This document shows positions 24,519-32,683 of a DNA stretch of 64,000 bases, one piece after another. The notes below the pieces were generated by a model, which ran no database searches, was not told the origin of the DNA, and saw nothing but the letters and a program-made list of their open reading frames with translations. Position numbers and translations under genes: made by a program. Each line of letters opens with the position of its first letter. Position 1 is the stretch's first letter. The DNA comes from Pseudomonas izuensis (GTDB lineage: Bacteria > Pseudomonadota > Gammaproteobacteria > Pseudomonadales > Pseudomonadaceae), in assembly GCF_009861505.1 (NCBI RefSeq), contig NZ_WTFT01000022.1, forward strand, positions 80,537 through 144,536. The letters are read 5' to 3'.

Positions 24519-24549
24519 TATCGATACAATCAAAAAATTGTCATGGATA
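24519..24549. promoter_or_regulatory. Dyad between the DMT exporter and MocR regulator genes
   Basis: ACAAT (24526-24530) and ATTGT (24537-24541) flank CAAAAA, with outer TATC (24519) and GGATA (24545-24549) also mirrored. The 31-base dyad ends nine bases before the regulator ATG and is the only obvious binding site in the gap. Binding by the MocR protein is inference. Confidence 0.5.
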
Positions 24550-24558
24550 CATCTCGAC

Positions 24559-25890
24559 ATGCCTCGTTCCCGCTATAAATCACTGGTGGATGCCTTCGCC
24601 GCTGACATCCGCTCGGGTCGTTTGCCGCCCGGCACACGGCTGCCGACGCATCGGCAATTGGCTACTGAGCACGGACTGGCGCTGGTCACTGCCAGCCGGG
24701 TTTACGCCGAGCTTGAAAGCATGGGCCTGATCAGCGGCGAAACCGGGCGCGGGACCTTTGTCCGGGAAACATCACTGCCGCCCGGGCAGGGTATTTCCCA
24801 GTCCGTGGTGGCGGCGGGGATGATCGACCTCAACTTCAACTACCCGTCGTTGCCCGGCCAGGCGGATCTGTTGCGCCATGCCCTGCGCCAGCTTGCGTTG
24901 TCCGGCGACCTGGAATCGCACCTGCGCTACCAGCCCCACGCAGGGCGTCTGCATGAGCGGGCTTCGATGGCACGCCACCTGGTTGAGCGCGGGCTGAATG
25001 TTCCGGCCGAGCAGGTGTTGATCGTCAGTGGCGCCCAGCATGGCCTGGCGGTGGTGATGATGACGCTGCTCAAGCCCGGCGATGTCATCGCCGCCGATGC
25101 CTTGACCTATCCGGGTTTCAAGACGCTGGCCGAAACGCTGCATCTTGAAGTCTTGCCCATTCCAGTCACCGACCAAGGGCCGGATTTGCCGGCCCTGGAA
25201 CAACTCTGCCAGCGTCGTTCCGTGCGGGCCGTCTATTCGATGCCGACCCTGCACAATCCCTTGGGTTGGGTGATGGACGCCGATCAACGCGGGCAATTGG
25301 TGGCGATTGCACGACAGCATGACCTGACGATCATCGAGGACGCGGCCTACGCGTTTCTGGCCGAAAACCCGCCGCCACCGCTGGCTGAGATGGCGCCGGA
25401 AAGAACGGTGTACGTGTCCGGTTTATCCAAGAATGTCGCCACCGGGTTGCGCGTCGGTTTCGTGGCCGCCCCCGCGCAATGGATCGCAGGTTTCGAGCGT
25501 ACGATCATGGCGACCACCTGGAACACCCCCGGCGTGATGACCGCCATTGCTACGGCCTGGCTCGACGACGGTACCGTGAGCAAGCTGGAGGCGCACAAAC
25601 GTGCGGACGCGCAGGCCCGGCAAGCCTTGGCGCGCGAGGTACTGGCAGGGCTCAGGACGATCAGCCACCCGTCTTCGTACTTCATCTGGTTGCCTTTGGC
25701 GCAAGAGGCGCGGGCGGACCAGATCGCCATGGCGTTGATGCGCGAGCAGGTGTCGGTGTCGCCCGCCGAACCCTTTTCGATTACCCCCCATGTACCCCAT
25801 GCCATTCGCCTGGCGCTGGGCTCGGTGGACATGGACTCGCTGCGCGAAGCGCTGGTGAAAGTGAAGCGGGTGGTCGGCTTTTACTCATAG
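24559..25890 (+). CDS. MocR/PdxR-type transcriptional regulator (GntR HTH fused to aminotransferase domain)
   Basis: A 443-residue fusion. Residues 1-75 are a GntR winged helix (SRYKSLVDAFAADIRSG, LPTHRQLATEHGLALVTASRVYAELE). The rest is a fold-type I aminotransferase domain, with the PLP lysine expected in SGLSKNVATG. MocR proteins sense PLP or an amino-acid adduct and usually regulate an adjacent gene. Here that is the divergent DMT exporter and perhaps the downstream LysE gene. The ATG at 24559 starts the HTH directly; the TTG at 24538 would add seven residues and lie inside the dyad. Confidence 0.9.
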   Translation: MPRSRYKSLVDAFAADIRSGRLPPGTRLPTHRQLATEHGLALVTASRVYAELESMGLISGETGRGTFVRETSLPPGQGISQSVVAAGMIDLNFNYPSLPGQADLLRHALRQLALSGDLESHLRYQPHAGRLHERASMARHLVERGLNVPAEQVLIVSGAQHGLAVVMMTLLKPGDVIAADALTYPGFKTLAETLHLEVLPIPVTDQGPDLPALEQLCQRRSVRAVYSMPTLHNPLGWVMDADQRGQLVAIARQHDLTIIEDAAYAFLAENPPPPLAEMAPERTVYVSGLSKNVATGLRVGFVAAPAQWIAGFERTIMATTWNTPGVMTAIATAWLDDGTVSKLEAHKRADAQARQALAREVLAGLRTISHPSSYFIWLPLAQEARADQIAMALMREQVSVSPAEPFSITPHVPHAIRLALGSVDMDSLREALVKVKRVVGFYS

Positions 25891-25978
25891 TGTTCGCGCA
25901 GGGCAGTTTTCTTCAATACGTGCACCCGAGGGCTCTTTACCTTGAAGCCTGGTTCAACTGACAGGAAGAAGGTGTGCG

Positions 25979-26566
25979 ATGAGTCTGATGATGTCCATGG
26001 CGGCGTTTGCGCTGGTCGCTTCGATAACGCCAGGGCCGGTGAATATCGTGGCGTTGAGTTCGGGGGCGCGCTTCGGCTTTCGCGCCAGTCAGCGGCATGT
26101 GGCCGGGGCGACCCTGGGGTTTGTGTTGCTGCTGGTGCTGATGGGGTTGGGGCTGCATGAGTTGTTGCAGCGTTGGCCGGCCATGACCCAGATGGTGCAG
26201 TGGGCTGGGGTGGCGTTCCTTTTGTACATGGCGTTCAAACTGGCGGGCGACAATGGGCACCTTGAGGCGAAGGACGCTGATCGTGCGCCGTCGATGCTGT
26301 ATGGCGCCGTCATGCAATGGCTCAACCCGAAAGCCTGGCTGGCCTGCGTGGCCGGCATGGGCGCGTTCGTCGCCGATGGCGAGGCGCGGCTGGTGTGGCA
26401 GTTCGCGGCGGTGTACCTGGTGATCTGCTACCTGTCGGTCGGTTGCTGGGCGTATGCCGGGACGTTTTTGCGCGGGTATCTGAACAATCCGGCAGGGATG
26501 CGCTGGTTCAATCGGGGCATGGCATTGTTGCTGGCGGGGAGTGCCCTGTATCTGTTGATCCAGTAG
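25979..26566 (+). CDS. LysE family translocator
   Basis: A 195-residue membrane protein with about six hydrophobic segments. The N-terminal pattern is ASITPGPVNIVALSSGARFGFR, and MQWLNPKAWLACVAGMG lies near residue 113. It is a distant paralogue of the exporter at 22862-23482. GGAAGAAGG precedes the ATG. It follows the MocR gene by 88 bases on the same strand and could be part of its regulon. Substrate unknown. Confidence 0.86.
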   Translation: MSLMMSMAAFALVASITPGPVNIVALSSGARFGFRASQRHVAGATLGFVLLLVLMGLGLHELLQRWPAMTQMVQWAGVAFLLYMAFKLAGDNGHLEAKDADRAPSMLYGAVMQWLNPKAWLACVAGMGAFVADGEARLVWQFAAVYLVICYLSVGCWAYAGTFLRGYLNNPAGMRWFNRGMALLLAGSALYLLIQ

Positions 26567-26567
26567 A

Positions 26568-26657
26568 TGTAGGAGCCGGCTTGCTGGCGATGGCGGTGTA
26601 TCAATCAAAATGAATGGCGGCTGACACACCGCTTTCGCCAGCAAGCCGGCTCCTACA
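26568..26657. repeat. REP inverted pair
   Basis: Arms 26568-26590 and 26635-26657 (TGTAGGAGCCGGCTTGCTGG type) between two convergent genes; the first arm starts right after the LysE stop. Confidence 0.88.
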
Positions 26658-26667
26658 GGGATGCGCT

Positions 26668-27501
26668 TCAGCCGCGATACTGGCCTGGCGTCGCCGCCAA
26701 ATGCTGTTTGAACGCCCGTTGAAAATGCGCCTGATCGGCAAATCCCGCTTCCAGCGCCACATCGGCGATCAGCTTGCCGTTGCGCAGTTGCTCCCGGGCG
26801 AACTGGATGCGTCGGTTGACCAGGAAGGCGTGGGGCGTCATGCCGTAATGCTGCTTGAAGGCGCGGATCAGGTAGGACGGCGACAATTGTGCCGCGTCGC
26901 AAATGTCCTCGAGTTTGAGCATGTGCGTGCAGTGTTCGCGGATAAAATCGGCGGCGCGCTCCAGCTTGAAATTGGGCTCGCGCAGTGGTTGATCGACCGG
27001 ATTCAGCCGTAGCTGCACCTCGGTGAAAAACTCCACCGCTGCGCTGTGCTTGCGCAGGACGTCCTGCTGCGGATCAATCAATACGTCATACAAGCCCTGC
27101 AAGCCGTCAAACAGATCGGCGTCCGAGGTGTGGGTGACGGCGAAGCGGCGAAACGCCGGGTCCTCGCTGAAGCCGAGCTGATGCTGCAAGTCGGTGAGCC
27201 ACAGGGTATCGACATACATCATCAGGTAAGACCAGGGCTGGTTGTCAATCGGATTGCAGGCGTGGACATCGCCGGGGTTCATCAACACCACGGTGCCGGC
27301 ACTGACCTCGAACCGCGATTGCTCGTGCACATAGGTGCTGCGCCCGGCAGTGATCGCACCGATGGAAAAATGCTCATGGGCATGCCGGGTGTAACAGACC
27401 TCGCGTCCGTCGGCGATGGAGCGCGCCTCGATGAAGGGCAGGGCGTCGTCGCGCCAAAAGCGCGGGGCCTTGTCTGTGTCCTTGGGCTTGGCGAGCGTCA
27501 T
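26668..27501 (-). CDS. AraC family transcriptional regulator
   Basis: A 277-residue regulator with an N-terminal cupin-like sensor (CYTRHAHEHFSIGAI, MNPGDVHACNPID, a common amino-acid-efflux regulator pattern) and a C-terminal double helix-turn-helix (LEDICDAAQLSPSYLIRAFK, IADVALEAGFADQAHFQRAFK). Such AraC proteins often control nearby LysE-type exporters. The LysE gene at 25979 converges on it across a REP pair. The VOC gene lies 33 bases upstream on the same strand and may be cotranscribed. Confidence 0.88.
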   Translation of the reverse strand: MTLAKPKDTDKAPRFWRDDALPFIEARSIADGREVCYTRHAHEHFSIGAITAGRSTYVHEQSRFEVSAGTVVLMNPGDVHACNPIDNQPWSYLMMYVDTLWLTDLQHQLGFSEDPAFRRFAVTHTSDADLFDGLQGLYDVLIDPQQDVLRKHSAAVEFFTEVQLRLNPVDQPLREPNFKLERAADFIREHCTHMLKLEDICDAAQLSPSYLIRAFKQHYGMTPHAFLVNRRIQFAREQLRNGKLIADVALEAGFADQAHFQRAFKQHLAATPGQYRG

Positions 27502-27534
27502 GGTCGGTCCTCGGCAGATCAGCCCCGGAGTGTA

Positions 27535-28038
27535 TTAGCTCTCGCCGTCAAAGGCTCGCTTGAGTGCGGCGATATCAAGTTTTTTCATTTGCAGCATCGC
27601 TTCCATGGCGCGTTGGGATTTGTGCGTGTCGGGGTCTTTTATCATGTCCATCAGTTGCACCGGAACAACTTGCCACGACATTCCAAACTTGTCTTTGAGC
27701 CAGCCGCATTGCTGAGCCTGCGGGACACCGCCAGCCGACAGGGCTCCCCAGAAATGGTCGACTTCGTCCTGGGTCTGGCAATTGACCTGAAAGGAAATCG
27801 CCTCGCTGAACTTGAACATCGGACCACCGTTCAGGCCGGTGAAACTCTGCCCGTCGAGTTCGAAGCTGACCGTCATCACCGAACCTTCGGGCCGTCCGTG
27901 GAACTCGAAACCGGCGTGGCCATAGTGGGTGGTGGCAGTGATTTTCGAATGGTCGAAGATCGAACAGTAGAACTTTGCCGCTTCTTCGGCCTGATCGTCG
28001 AACCACAGGCAGGGCGTAAGTTTTTGAACGCGTTGCAT
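27535..28038 (-). CDS. VOC/PhnB-like superfamily protein
   Basis: A 167-residue protein of the PhnB-like (3-demethylubiquinone methyltransferase-like) branch of the VOC fold. It has TPCLWFDDQAEEAAKFYCSIF, FTGLNGGPMFKFSEAISFQVNC and CGWLKDKFGMSWQVVP. The ATG at 28038 with GGAG upstream gives the family length; the frame stays open further upstream into REP sequence, which I exclude. The enzymatic role of this branch is generally unknown. Confidence 0.86.
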   Translation of the reverse strand: MQRVQKLTPCLWFDDQAEEAAKFYCSIFDHSKITATTHYGHAGFEFHGRPEGSVMTVSFELDGQSFTGLNGGPMFKFSEAISFQVNCQTQDEVDHFWGALSAGGVPQAQQCGWLKDKFGMSWQVVPVQLMDMIKDPDTHKSQRAMEAMLQMKKLDIAALKRAFDGES

Positions 28039-28140
28039 GACGGGTCTCCTTCGCAGGTTTTTCCATGCTGGATTATCAGCGTAGTCAGCCTCTGCTCGTC
28101 TGGTCGTGCCGTAGATCGACAAATGTCCCAAAACGCCCCC

Positions 28141-28240
28141 TGTAGGAGCTGGCTTGCCAGCGATGGTCGTCAACGATTACGCGTATCCACAGGTTAGCCC
28201 TGTCGCTCCTGGGTTCTTCGCTGGCAAGCCAGCTCCTACA
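28141..28240. repeat. REP inverted pair
   Basis: Arms 28141-28163 and 28218-28240 (TGTAGGAGCTGGCTTGCCAG type). The second arm ends only eight bases before the first NorR-type site of ppyR. Confidence 0.88.
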
Positions 28241-28247
28241 GGGTTGT

Positions 28248-28304
28248 GTCAATATGACTGCGATATGAGTCGAAAAGACTCTTTTTGTAGTGAGTCATTA
28301 TGAC
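28248..28304 (+). promoter_or_regulatory. Three NorR/FhpR-type enhancer sites
   Basis: GTCAATATGAC (28248-28258), GTCGAAAAGAC (28269-28279) and GTCATTATGAC (28294-28304) all fit GT-N7-AC, the known binding pattern of the nitric-oxide-sensing sigma-54 activator NorR, which also uses three sites. They lie 42-113 bases upstream of a sigma-54-like promoter. No norR/fhpR gene is in the window. Confidence 0.65.
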
Positions 28305-28345
28305 TTGATCTGTCTCAACTGCCTGATTCGTATGGGGTAAATACC

Positions 28346-28361
28346 TGGCACGACCCTTGAT
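28346..28361 (+). promoter_or_regulatory. Sigma-54-like promoter of ppyR-nnrS
   Basis: TGGCACGACCCTTGAT matches the -24/-12 consensus TGGCACG-N4-TTGCW except that the GC of the -12 is GA. Transcription would start near 28373, about 30 bases before the ppyR ATG. Together with the three NorR-type sites it predicts induction by nitric oxide. Confidence 0.6.
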
Positions 28362-28402
28362 GCATCAAACGTACAACTGAACGGCTACAGGAGTACGGAA
28401 AA

Positions 28403-28651
28403 ATGTTCCATTTCTTCAGCAACCCTCAGAACGTTTTACACCTCTCAAGCCGGGTGCTCGGTATCGGCTTGGCGATGCTGCTGGCAGGGATCTACGGTGC
28501 TTACCTCTATGACGGTCACCTGTCGATCCTCGCCCTGGTTTCGCTGCATGCCATGACCATTGTCGGGCCGACCTTGCTGAAAATCGGCTACGTCATGCGC
28601 TTGCTGGCCCAACACCGGTTGAGCAAACCGCTGGCCGGGGCGCTGGCCTGA
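28403..28651 (+). CDS. ppyR: Small transmembrane protein, PpyR homologue
   Basis: An 82-residue protein with two hydrophobic segments (about 15-35 and 41-65) and little outside the membrane. I recognise it as the PpyR type: in Pseudomonas aeruginosa ppyR (PA2663) lies between an NnrS gene and the flavohaemoglobin gene fhp and was reported to affect psl and pyoverdine expression. AGGAG precedes the ATG. Its TGA overlaps the ATG of nnrS (TGATG), so the two are translationally coupled. The upstream sigma-54/NorR-type control suggests a job in nitric oxide response; the molecular function is not known. Confidence 0.75.
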   Translation: MFHFFSNPQNVLHLSSRVLGIGLAMLLAGIYGAYLYDGHLSILALVSLHAMTIVGPTLLKIGYVMRLLAQHRLSKPLAGALA

Positions 28652-29805
28652 TGCGCAAATTGGTCGCGGCGCCTGTCTTCAGTCTCGGTTTTCGTCCGTT
28701 TTTTCTGGCCGGGGCCACGTTCGCTGCGCTGGCGGTGGCGATCTGGGTCTTGTGGCTGTATGGCCGTTTGCCCGGCGCGCAGCCGGTGGGCGGCATGCTC
28801 GCCTGGCACCGGCACGAAATGCCGTTCGGCTTCGCCGTGGCAATCATCGCCGGGTTCCTGCTGACGGCGGTGCCGAACTGGACCGGGCGACCGGGGCTCA
28901 AGGGCTGGCCGTTGATCGGGCTGGTGCTGGTCTGGCTGCTGGCGCGACTGGCCTGGCTGCTGCCGATTTCCCCGGGGTTTTTGCTTCTCTTGCAGCTGCC
29001 TTTTCTGCCACTGCTGGCCTTGGTGCTGGGCCGCGACTTGATCGCCGCCGGCAAGCGCGACAACTATCCGATTCTGCTGATGGTCATGCTGCTGGCCGGG
29101 TGCCAGGCCATGACGGTGGCGGGCCTTTCGACCGACGACGCCGGGCTGCAACGGCGTGGTGTCCTGGCGGCCTTGTGGTTGGTGGGCGCCATGATGAGTG
29201 TGATTGGCGGGCGCGTGATTCCGTTTTTCATCCAGCGCGGCCTGAATCGGCCGGTGCAGCCTGCGGGAAGTCCATGGCCGAACCGGATTCTGTTGATGAG
29301 CGGTTTGCTTGCAGCACTGACATTTGCCCTCGGCTTGCAGGACATTCCCAGGCTTTGGCTGGCGGCGTTGTTCGTGCTGATGGGCGCTTTGCACTTGCTG
29401 CGCCTGTGGCGCTGGCACGATCGAGGCCTGTGGCGCGTGCCGTTGCTGTGGTCGCTGTATCTGTCCTACGCCTGGCTGGCGGTGGCGGTTTTCGCCATGG
29501 CGCTGTGGCACGCAGGCTGGATGACGCAACAGAGCCTGGTCACCCATTCATTGGCGGTGGGCGGTGTGGGTGGTCTGATTCTGGCGATGATTGCCCGGGT
29601 CAGCCTCGGTCATACCGGGCGCCCGTTGCAGCCGTCGAAAGCGATCGTGGCGGGGTTTGCCCTGATGCTGATGGCCGGGCTGTCGCGGGTGCTGCTGGTG
29701 CCGTTTTCCGGGTACGGGCTGGCGCTGTCAGCATTGCTTTGGTGCATGGCGTTGGGACTGTTTCTGCTGCGTTATACCGATATTTTGCTCAAGCCGAGGG
29801 TGTAG
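28651..29805 (+). CDS. nnrS: NnrS family protein
   Basis: A 384-residue polytopic membrane protein with about twelve hydrophobic segments. The start FSLGFRPFFLAGATFA and WHRHEMPFGFA near residue 51 are family hallmarks; the histidines are candidate haem or copper ligands. NnrS proteins are linked to nitric oxide detoxification; in Vibrio they protect the iron pool under nitrosative stress. Cotranscribed with ppyR under an apparent NO-responsive promoter. The TAG stop lies inside a REP arm. Confidence 0.88.
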   Translation: MRKLVAAPVFSLGFRPFFLAGATFAALAVAIWVLWLYGRLPGAQPVGGMLAWHRHEMPFGFAVAIIAGFLLTAVPNWTGRPGLKGWPLIGLVLVWLLARLAWLLPISPGFLLLLQLPFLPLLALVLGRDLIAAGKRDNYPILLMVMLLAGCQAMTVAGLSTDDAGLQRRGVLAALWLVGAMMSVIGGRVIPFFIQRGLNRPVQPAGSPWPNRILLMSGLLAALTFALGLQDIPRLWLAALFVLMGALHLLRLWRWHDRGLWRVPLLWSLYLSYAWLAVAVFAMALWHAGWMTQQSLVTHSLAVGGVGGLILAMIARVSLGHTGRPLQPSKAIVAGFALMLMAGLSRVLLVPFSGYGLALSALLWCMALGLFLLRYTDILLKPRV

Positions 29806-29903
29806 GAGCGAGCTTGCTCGCGATGGTCGTCAACGATAACGCTGGGCGCCTGACACCCCGCGGGGGGGGGGGCAGGTTTTTCGCGAGCAAGCTCGCTCCT
29901 ACA
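29801..29903. repeat. REP inverted pair with an 11-G run
   Basis: Arms 29801-29823 and 29881-29903 (TGTAGGAGCGAGCTTGCTCG type). The first includes the nnrS stop codon. The loop contains eleven consecutive G (29862-29872), a likely slippage site. Confidence 0.88.
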
Positions 29904-30050
29904 AGGTGGGGAGGGTGACCGGTGGTCGATAGAGTTCGGCCTGCGGGGCAAATTGGACTTAGCTGAAGGGATAACCCGAGGCGCGCGCAGGTCGTTGACG
30001 GCTACAGCGACGCCCCCTTCAGAACAGCCTGAGTCTGAGGACCTTCGCAA

Positions 30051-30506
30051 ATGTTGACCCTCAATATCAATGGCAAGGACCAGGAACTGGATGTCCCCGC
30101 GGACATGCCTTTGCTCTGGGTCCTGCGTGACGTCGCGCACCTGACCGGGACCAAGTTCGGTTGCGGCATGGCTCAATGCGGTGCCTGCACCGTGCACATC
30201 GACGGCGCGCCATTGCGCTCCTGTATCACGCCCGCCACAGCCGTGGCCCATGGGCAGAAAATCCTCACCATCGAAGGCTTGTCGATTGACGGTTCGCACC
30301 CGGTGCAGCAAGCCTGGGCCGAACTCGATGTGGTCCAGTGCGGTTATTGCCAGTCCGGGCAGATCATGTCGGCGGCGGCGTTGCTGGCGAAGATCCCGCA
30401 ACCGACCGACAGTGATATCGATCAGGCGCTGTCGGGCAATATCTGCCGCTGTGGCACCTATTCAAGAATCCGCGCCGCGGTCAAGCGCGCCGCCGAGCTG
30501 AGTTGA
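30051..30506 (+). CDS. Molybdenum hydroxylase small subunit, [2Fe-2S] protein (IorA-like)
   Basis: A 151-residue protein with two iron-sulfur domains. The plant-type ferredoxin domain has CGMAQCGACTVH (Cys38, 43, 46) plus RSCIT, and the helical domain has QCGYCQSGQ and NICRCGTY. This is the xanthine oxidase family layout, closest to isoquinoline 1-oxidoreductase alpha. It passes electrons from the molybdenum site of the next gene product. A 245-base gap upstream starts with a REP pair. No maturation factor is encoded nearby. Confidence 0.9.
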   Translation: MLTLNINGKDQELDVPADMPLLWVLRDVAHLTGTKFGCGMAQCGACTVHIDGAPLRSCITPATAVAHGQKILTIEGLSIDGSHPVQQAWAELDVVQCGYCQSGQIMSAAALLAKIPQPTDSDIDQALSGNICRCGTYSRIRAAVKRAAELS

Positions 30507-30513
30507 GGTGGTC

Positions 30514-32682
30514 ATGAACAGCCTCCCTCCGCTCTCGCGTCGTGGTTTTCTCAAGGGCAGTGCCGTGCTGGGCGGCGGGCTGGTGGTGGCGTTCGTCATC
30601 CCCGGTGCCCATCGCTTTGCCATGGGCGCCGAGAACCAGGGCAACGTGTTCGCCCCCAATGCCTTCCTGCGCATCGGCAATGACAACAGCGTCACCGTGT
30701 TGCTCGGCCATTCGGAAATGGGGCAGGGCATCTGGACCGGCCTGACCATGTTGATTGCCGAAGAACTGGACGCCGACTGGTCGAAAATTCGCGTCGAACA
30801 TTCCCCGGCCTCCGCCAAGGACTATGGTCTGGCCGGATTCGGCGGCATGCAGATCACTGGCGGCTCGACCTCGACCTGGATGGAGTTCGATCGCTATCGC
30901 CAGGCCGGTGCGGCGGCGCGGTTGATGTTGATCGAGGCCGCGGCCAAGCGCTTCAATGTCGCGCCTTCCACGATTTCCACCGAATCGGGTGTAGTGATTG
31001 CTGGCGACCAGCGCGCCACCTACGGCGAACTGGCCGATGACGCCGGCAAGCTGCCGGTGCCGGATCCGGCATCGATCAAGCTCAAGGATGCGAAAGACTG
31101 GACGATCATCGGCAAACCCACCAAGCGCCTGGACACGCCGGAGAAAATCACCGGTCGCGCCAAATTCGGCATGGATGTGCAGTTCGATGGCCTGATGACG
31201 GCGATGGTCGCCCGTTCGCCGGTGTTCGGCGGCAGCGTCAAATCCTTTGAAGGCGCTGAGGCGCTGGCGATTCCAGGCGTGCACAAAGTGGTGCAGGTGC
31301 CGACCGGTGTGGCAGTGATCGCCGATCATTACTGGGCGGCAAAACTGGGGCGCGATGCGCTGAAGGTTGAATGGGACCTGGGGCCGAACACTGGGCTGGA
31401 CAGTCAGAAACTGCTGGAGGACTTTCGCAAACTCGCCGCCACACCCGGCCTCCCGGCGAGTCAGGCAGGCGATGCCAAGGCGGCGTTGGCCAAGGCAGCC
31501 AAGACCCTCGACGTCGAGTACAGCGTGCCTTATCTGGCCCACGCGCCGATGGAACCGCTCAATTGCACGGTGAAAATCACCCAGGATAAATGCGAGATTT
31601 GGACCGGCACGCAGTTCCAGACCCTGGACCAGATGATCGCCGGGAAAATCACCGGACTCAAACCCGAGCAGGTCGAAATCCACACCGAGTTCCTCGGCGG
31701 CGGATTCGGCCGGCGGGCCAACCCGACCTCGGACTTTGTCGCCGAAGCGGTGCAGGTCGCCAAGGCGGCGGGTGCGCCGGTGAAAACCGTGTGGGCGCGG
31801 GAGGATGACATCCGTGGCGGCTACTACCGCTCGGCATTCCTGCATCAGGCGCAAGTGGGGCTTGGGGCTGACGGCCTGCCGATGGCGTGGAAGCATGTAC
31901 TGGTCGGGCAATCGATCATGGCCGGCACCTCGCTCGAAGCGGCCATGGTCAAGAACGGCATCGACAAGACGTCGGTCGAGGGCGTGGCCGATAGCCCGTA
32001 TCTCGAAGGTCTGGCCAACCATCAGGTTGACCTGCATTCGCCGAAAACCGGCATCAGCGTGCTGTGGCTGCGGTCGGTGGGGCATACCCACACCGCCTTT
32101 GTCATGGAATCGCTGATCGATGAGCTGGCCACAGCCGCGGGCAAGGACCCGGTGGAGTACCGGCGGACCTTGCTCAAGGACCATCCGCGGCACCTTGGCG
32201 TGTTGAACCTGGCGGTGGAGAAGGCCAACTGGAAGGCGCCGTTGGCGGACGGCCATGCCCTGGGCGTGGCGGTGCATGAGTCGTTCGGCAGCTACGTGGC
32301 CCACGTCGCCGAAGTGTCCCAGGACAATTTGGCGATCCGTGTGCATCGGGTGGTGTGCGCGGTGGACTGCGGGATTGCGGTCAACCCGCAGAGCATCGCG
32401 GCGCAGATGGAGTCGTGCATCGCCTTCGGCCTGAGCTTCACCTTGCACAGCAAGCTGACGATCAAGGACGGACACGTGGTGCAATCCAACTACCACGATT
32501 ACCAGGTGCTGCGGCTCAACGAGATGCCGGTGGTTGAAGTGCATATCCTGCCCAGCAGCGAAAAACCCGGTGGCATCGGTGAGGCCGGTGTGCCACCCAC
32601 GGCGCCGGCAGTGGCCAACGCGGTGTTCGCCCTGACTGGGCAACGTCTGCGGGAGCTGCCGCTGCAACTGTCGGGGGTGTGA
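30514..32682 (+). CDS. Molybdenum hydroxylase large subunit (IorB-like, TAT-exported)
   Basis: A 722-residue molybdopterin-cytosine-dinucleotide subunit. The N-terminus SRRGFLKGSAVLGGGLVVAF is a twin-arginine signal, so the complex works in the periplasm. Cofactor-binding stretches include LGHSEMGQGIWTG, GGGFGRRANPTSDF and, near the C-terminus, GIGEAGVPPTAPAVANA with the expected catalytic glutamate. Relatives oxidise isoquinoline, aldehydes or N-heterocycles. The ATG at 30514 follows GAGGTGG, eight bases after the small-subunit stop. The substrate is unknown; the downstream cytochrome c should be the electron acceptor. Confidence 0.9.
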   Translation: MNSLPPLSRRGFLKGSAVLGGGLVVAFVIPGAHRFAMGAENQGNVFAPNAFLRIGNDNSVTVLLGHSEMGQGIWTGLTMLIAEELDADWSKIRVEHSPASAKDYGLAGFGGMQITGGSTSTWMEFDRYRQAGAAARLMLIEAAAKRFNVAPSTISTESGVVIAGDQRATYGELADDAGKLPVPDPASIKLKDAKDWTIIGKPTKRLDTPEKITGRAKFGMDVQFDGLMTAMVARSPVFGGSVKSFEGAEALAIPGVHKVVQVPTGVAVIADHYWAAKLGRDALKVEWDLGPNTGLDSQKLLEDFRKLAATPGLPASQAGDAKAALAKAAKTLDVEYSVPYLAHAPMEPLNCTVKITQDKCEIWTGTQFQTLDQMIAGKITGLKPEQVEIHTEFLGGGFGRRANPTSDFVAEAVQVAKAAGAPVKTVWAREDDIRGGYYRSAFLHQAQVGLGADGLPMAWKHVLVGQSIMAGTSLEAAMVKNGIDKTSVEGVADSPYLEGLANHQVDLHSPKTGISVLWLRSVGHTHTAFVMESLIDELATAAGKDPVEYRRTLLKDHPRHLGVLNLAVEKANWKAPLADGHALGVAVHESFGSYVAHVAEVSQDNLAIRVHRVVCAVDCGIAVNPQSIAAQMESCIAFGLSFTLHSKLTIKDGHVVQSNYHDYQVLRLNEMPVVEVHILPSSEKPGGIGEAGVPPTAPAVANAVFALTGQRLRELPLQLSGV

Positions 32683-32683
32683 G

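Noticed and set aside
28357..28368. TTGATGCATCAA as a second ANR box before ppyR
   Set aside because: The half-sites are separated by two bases, not four, and the word overlaps the -12 of the better-supported sigma-54 promoter.
30481..32667. Open frame of 728 codons opposite the molybdenum hydroxylase large subunit
   Set aside because: Same GC-driven shadow effect; the sense protein has all cofactor motifs.
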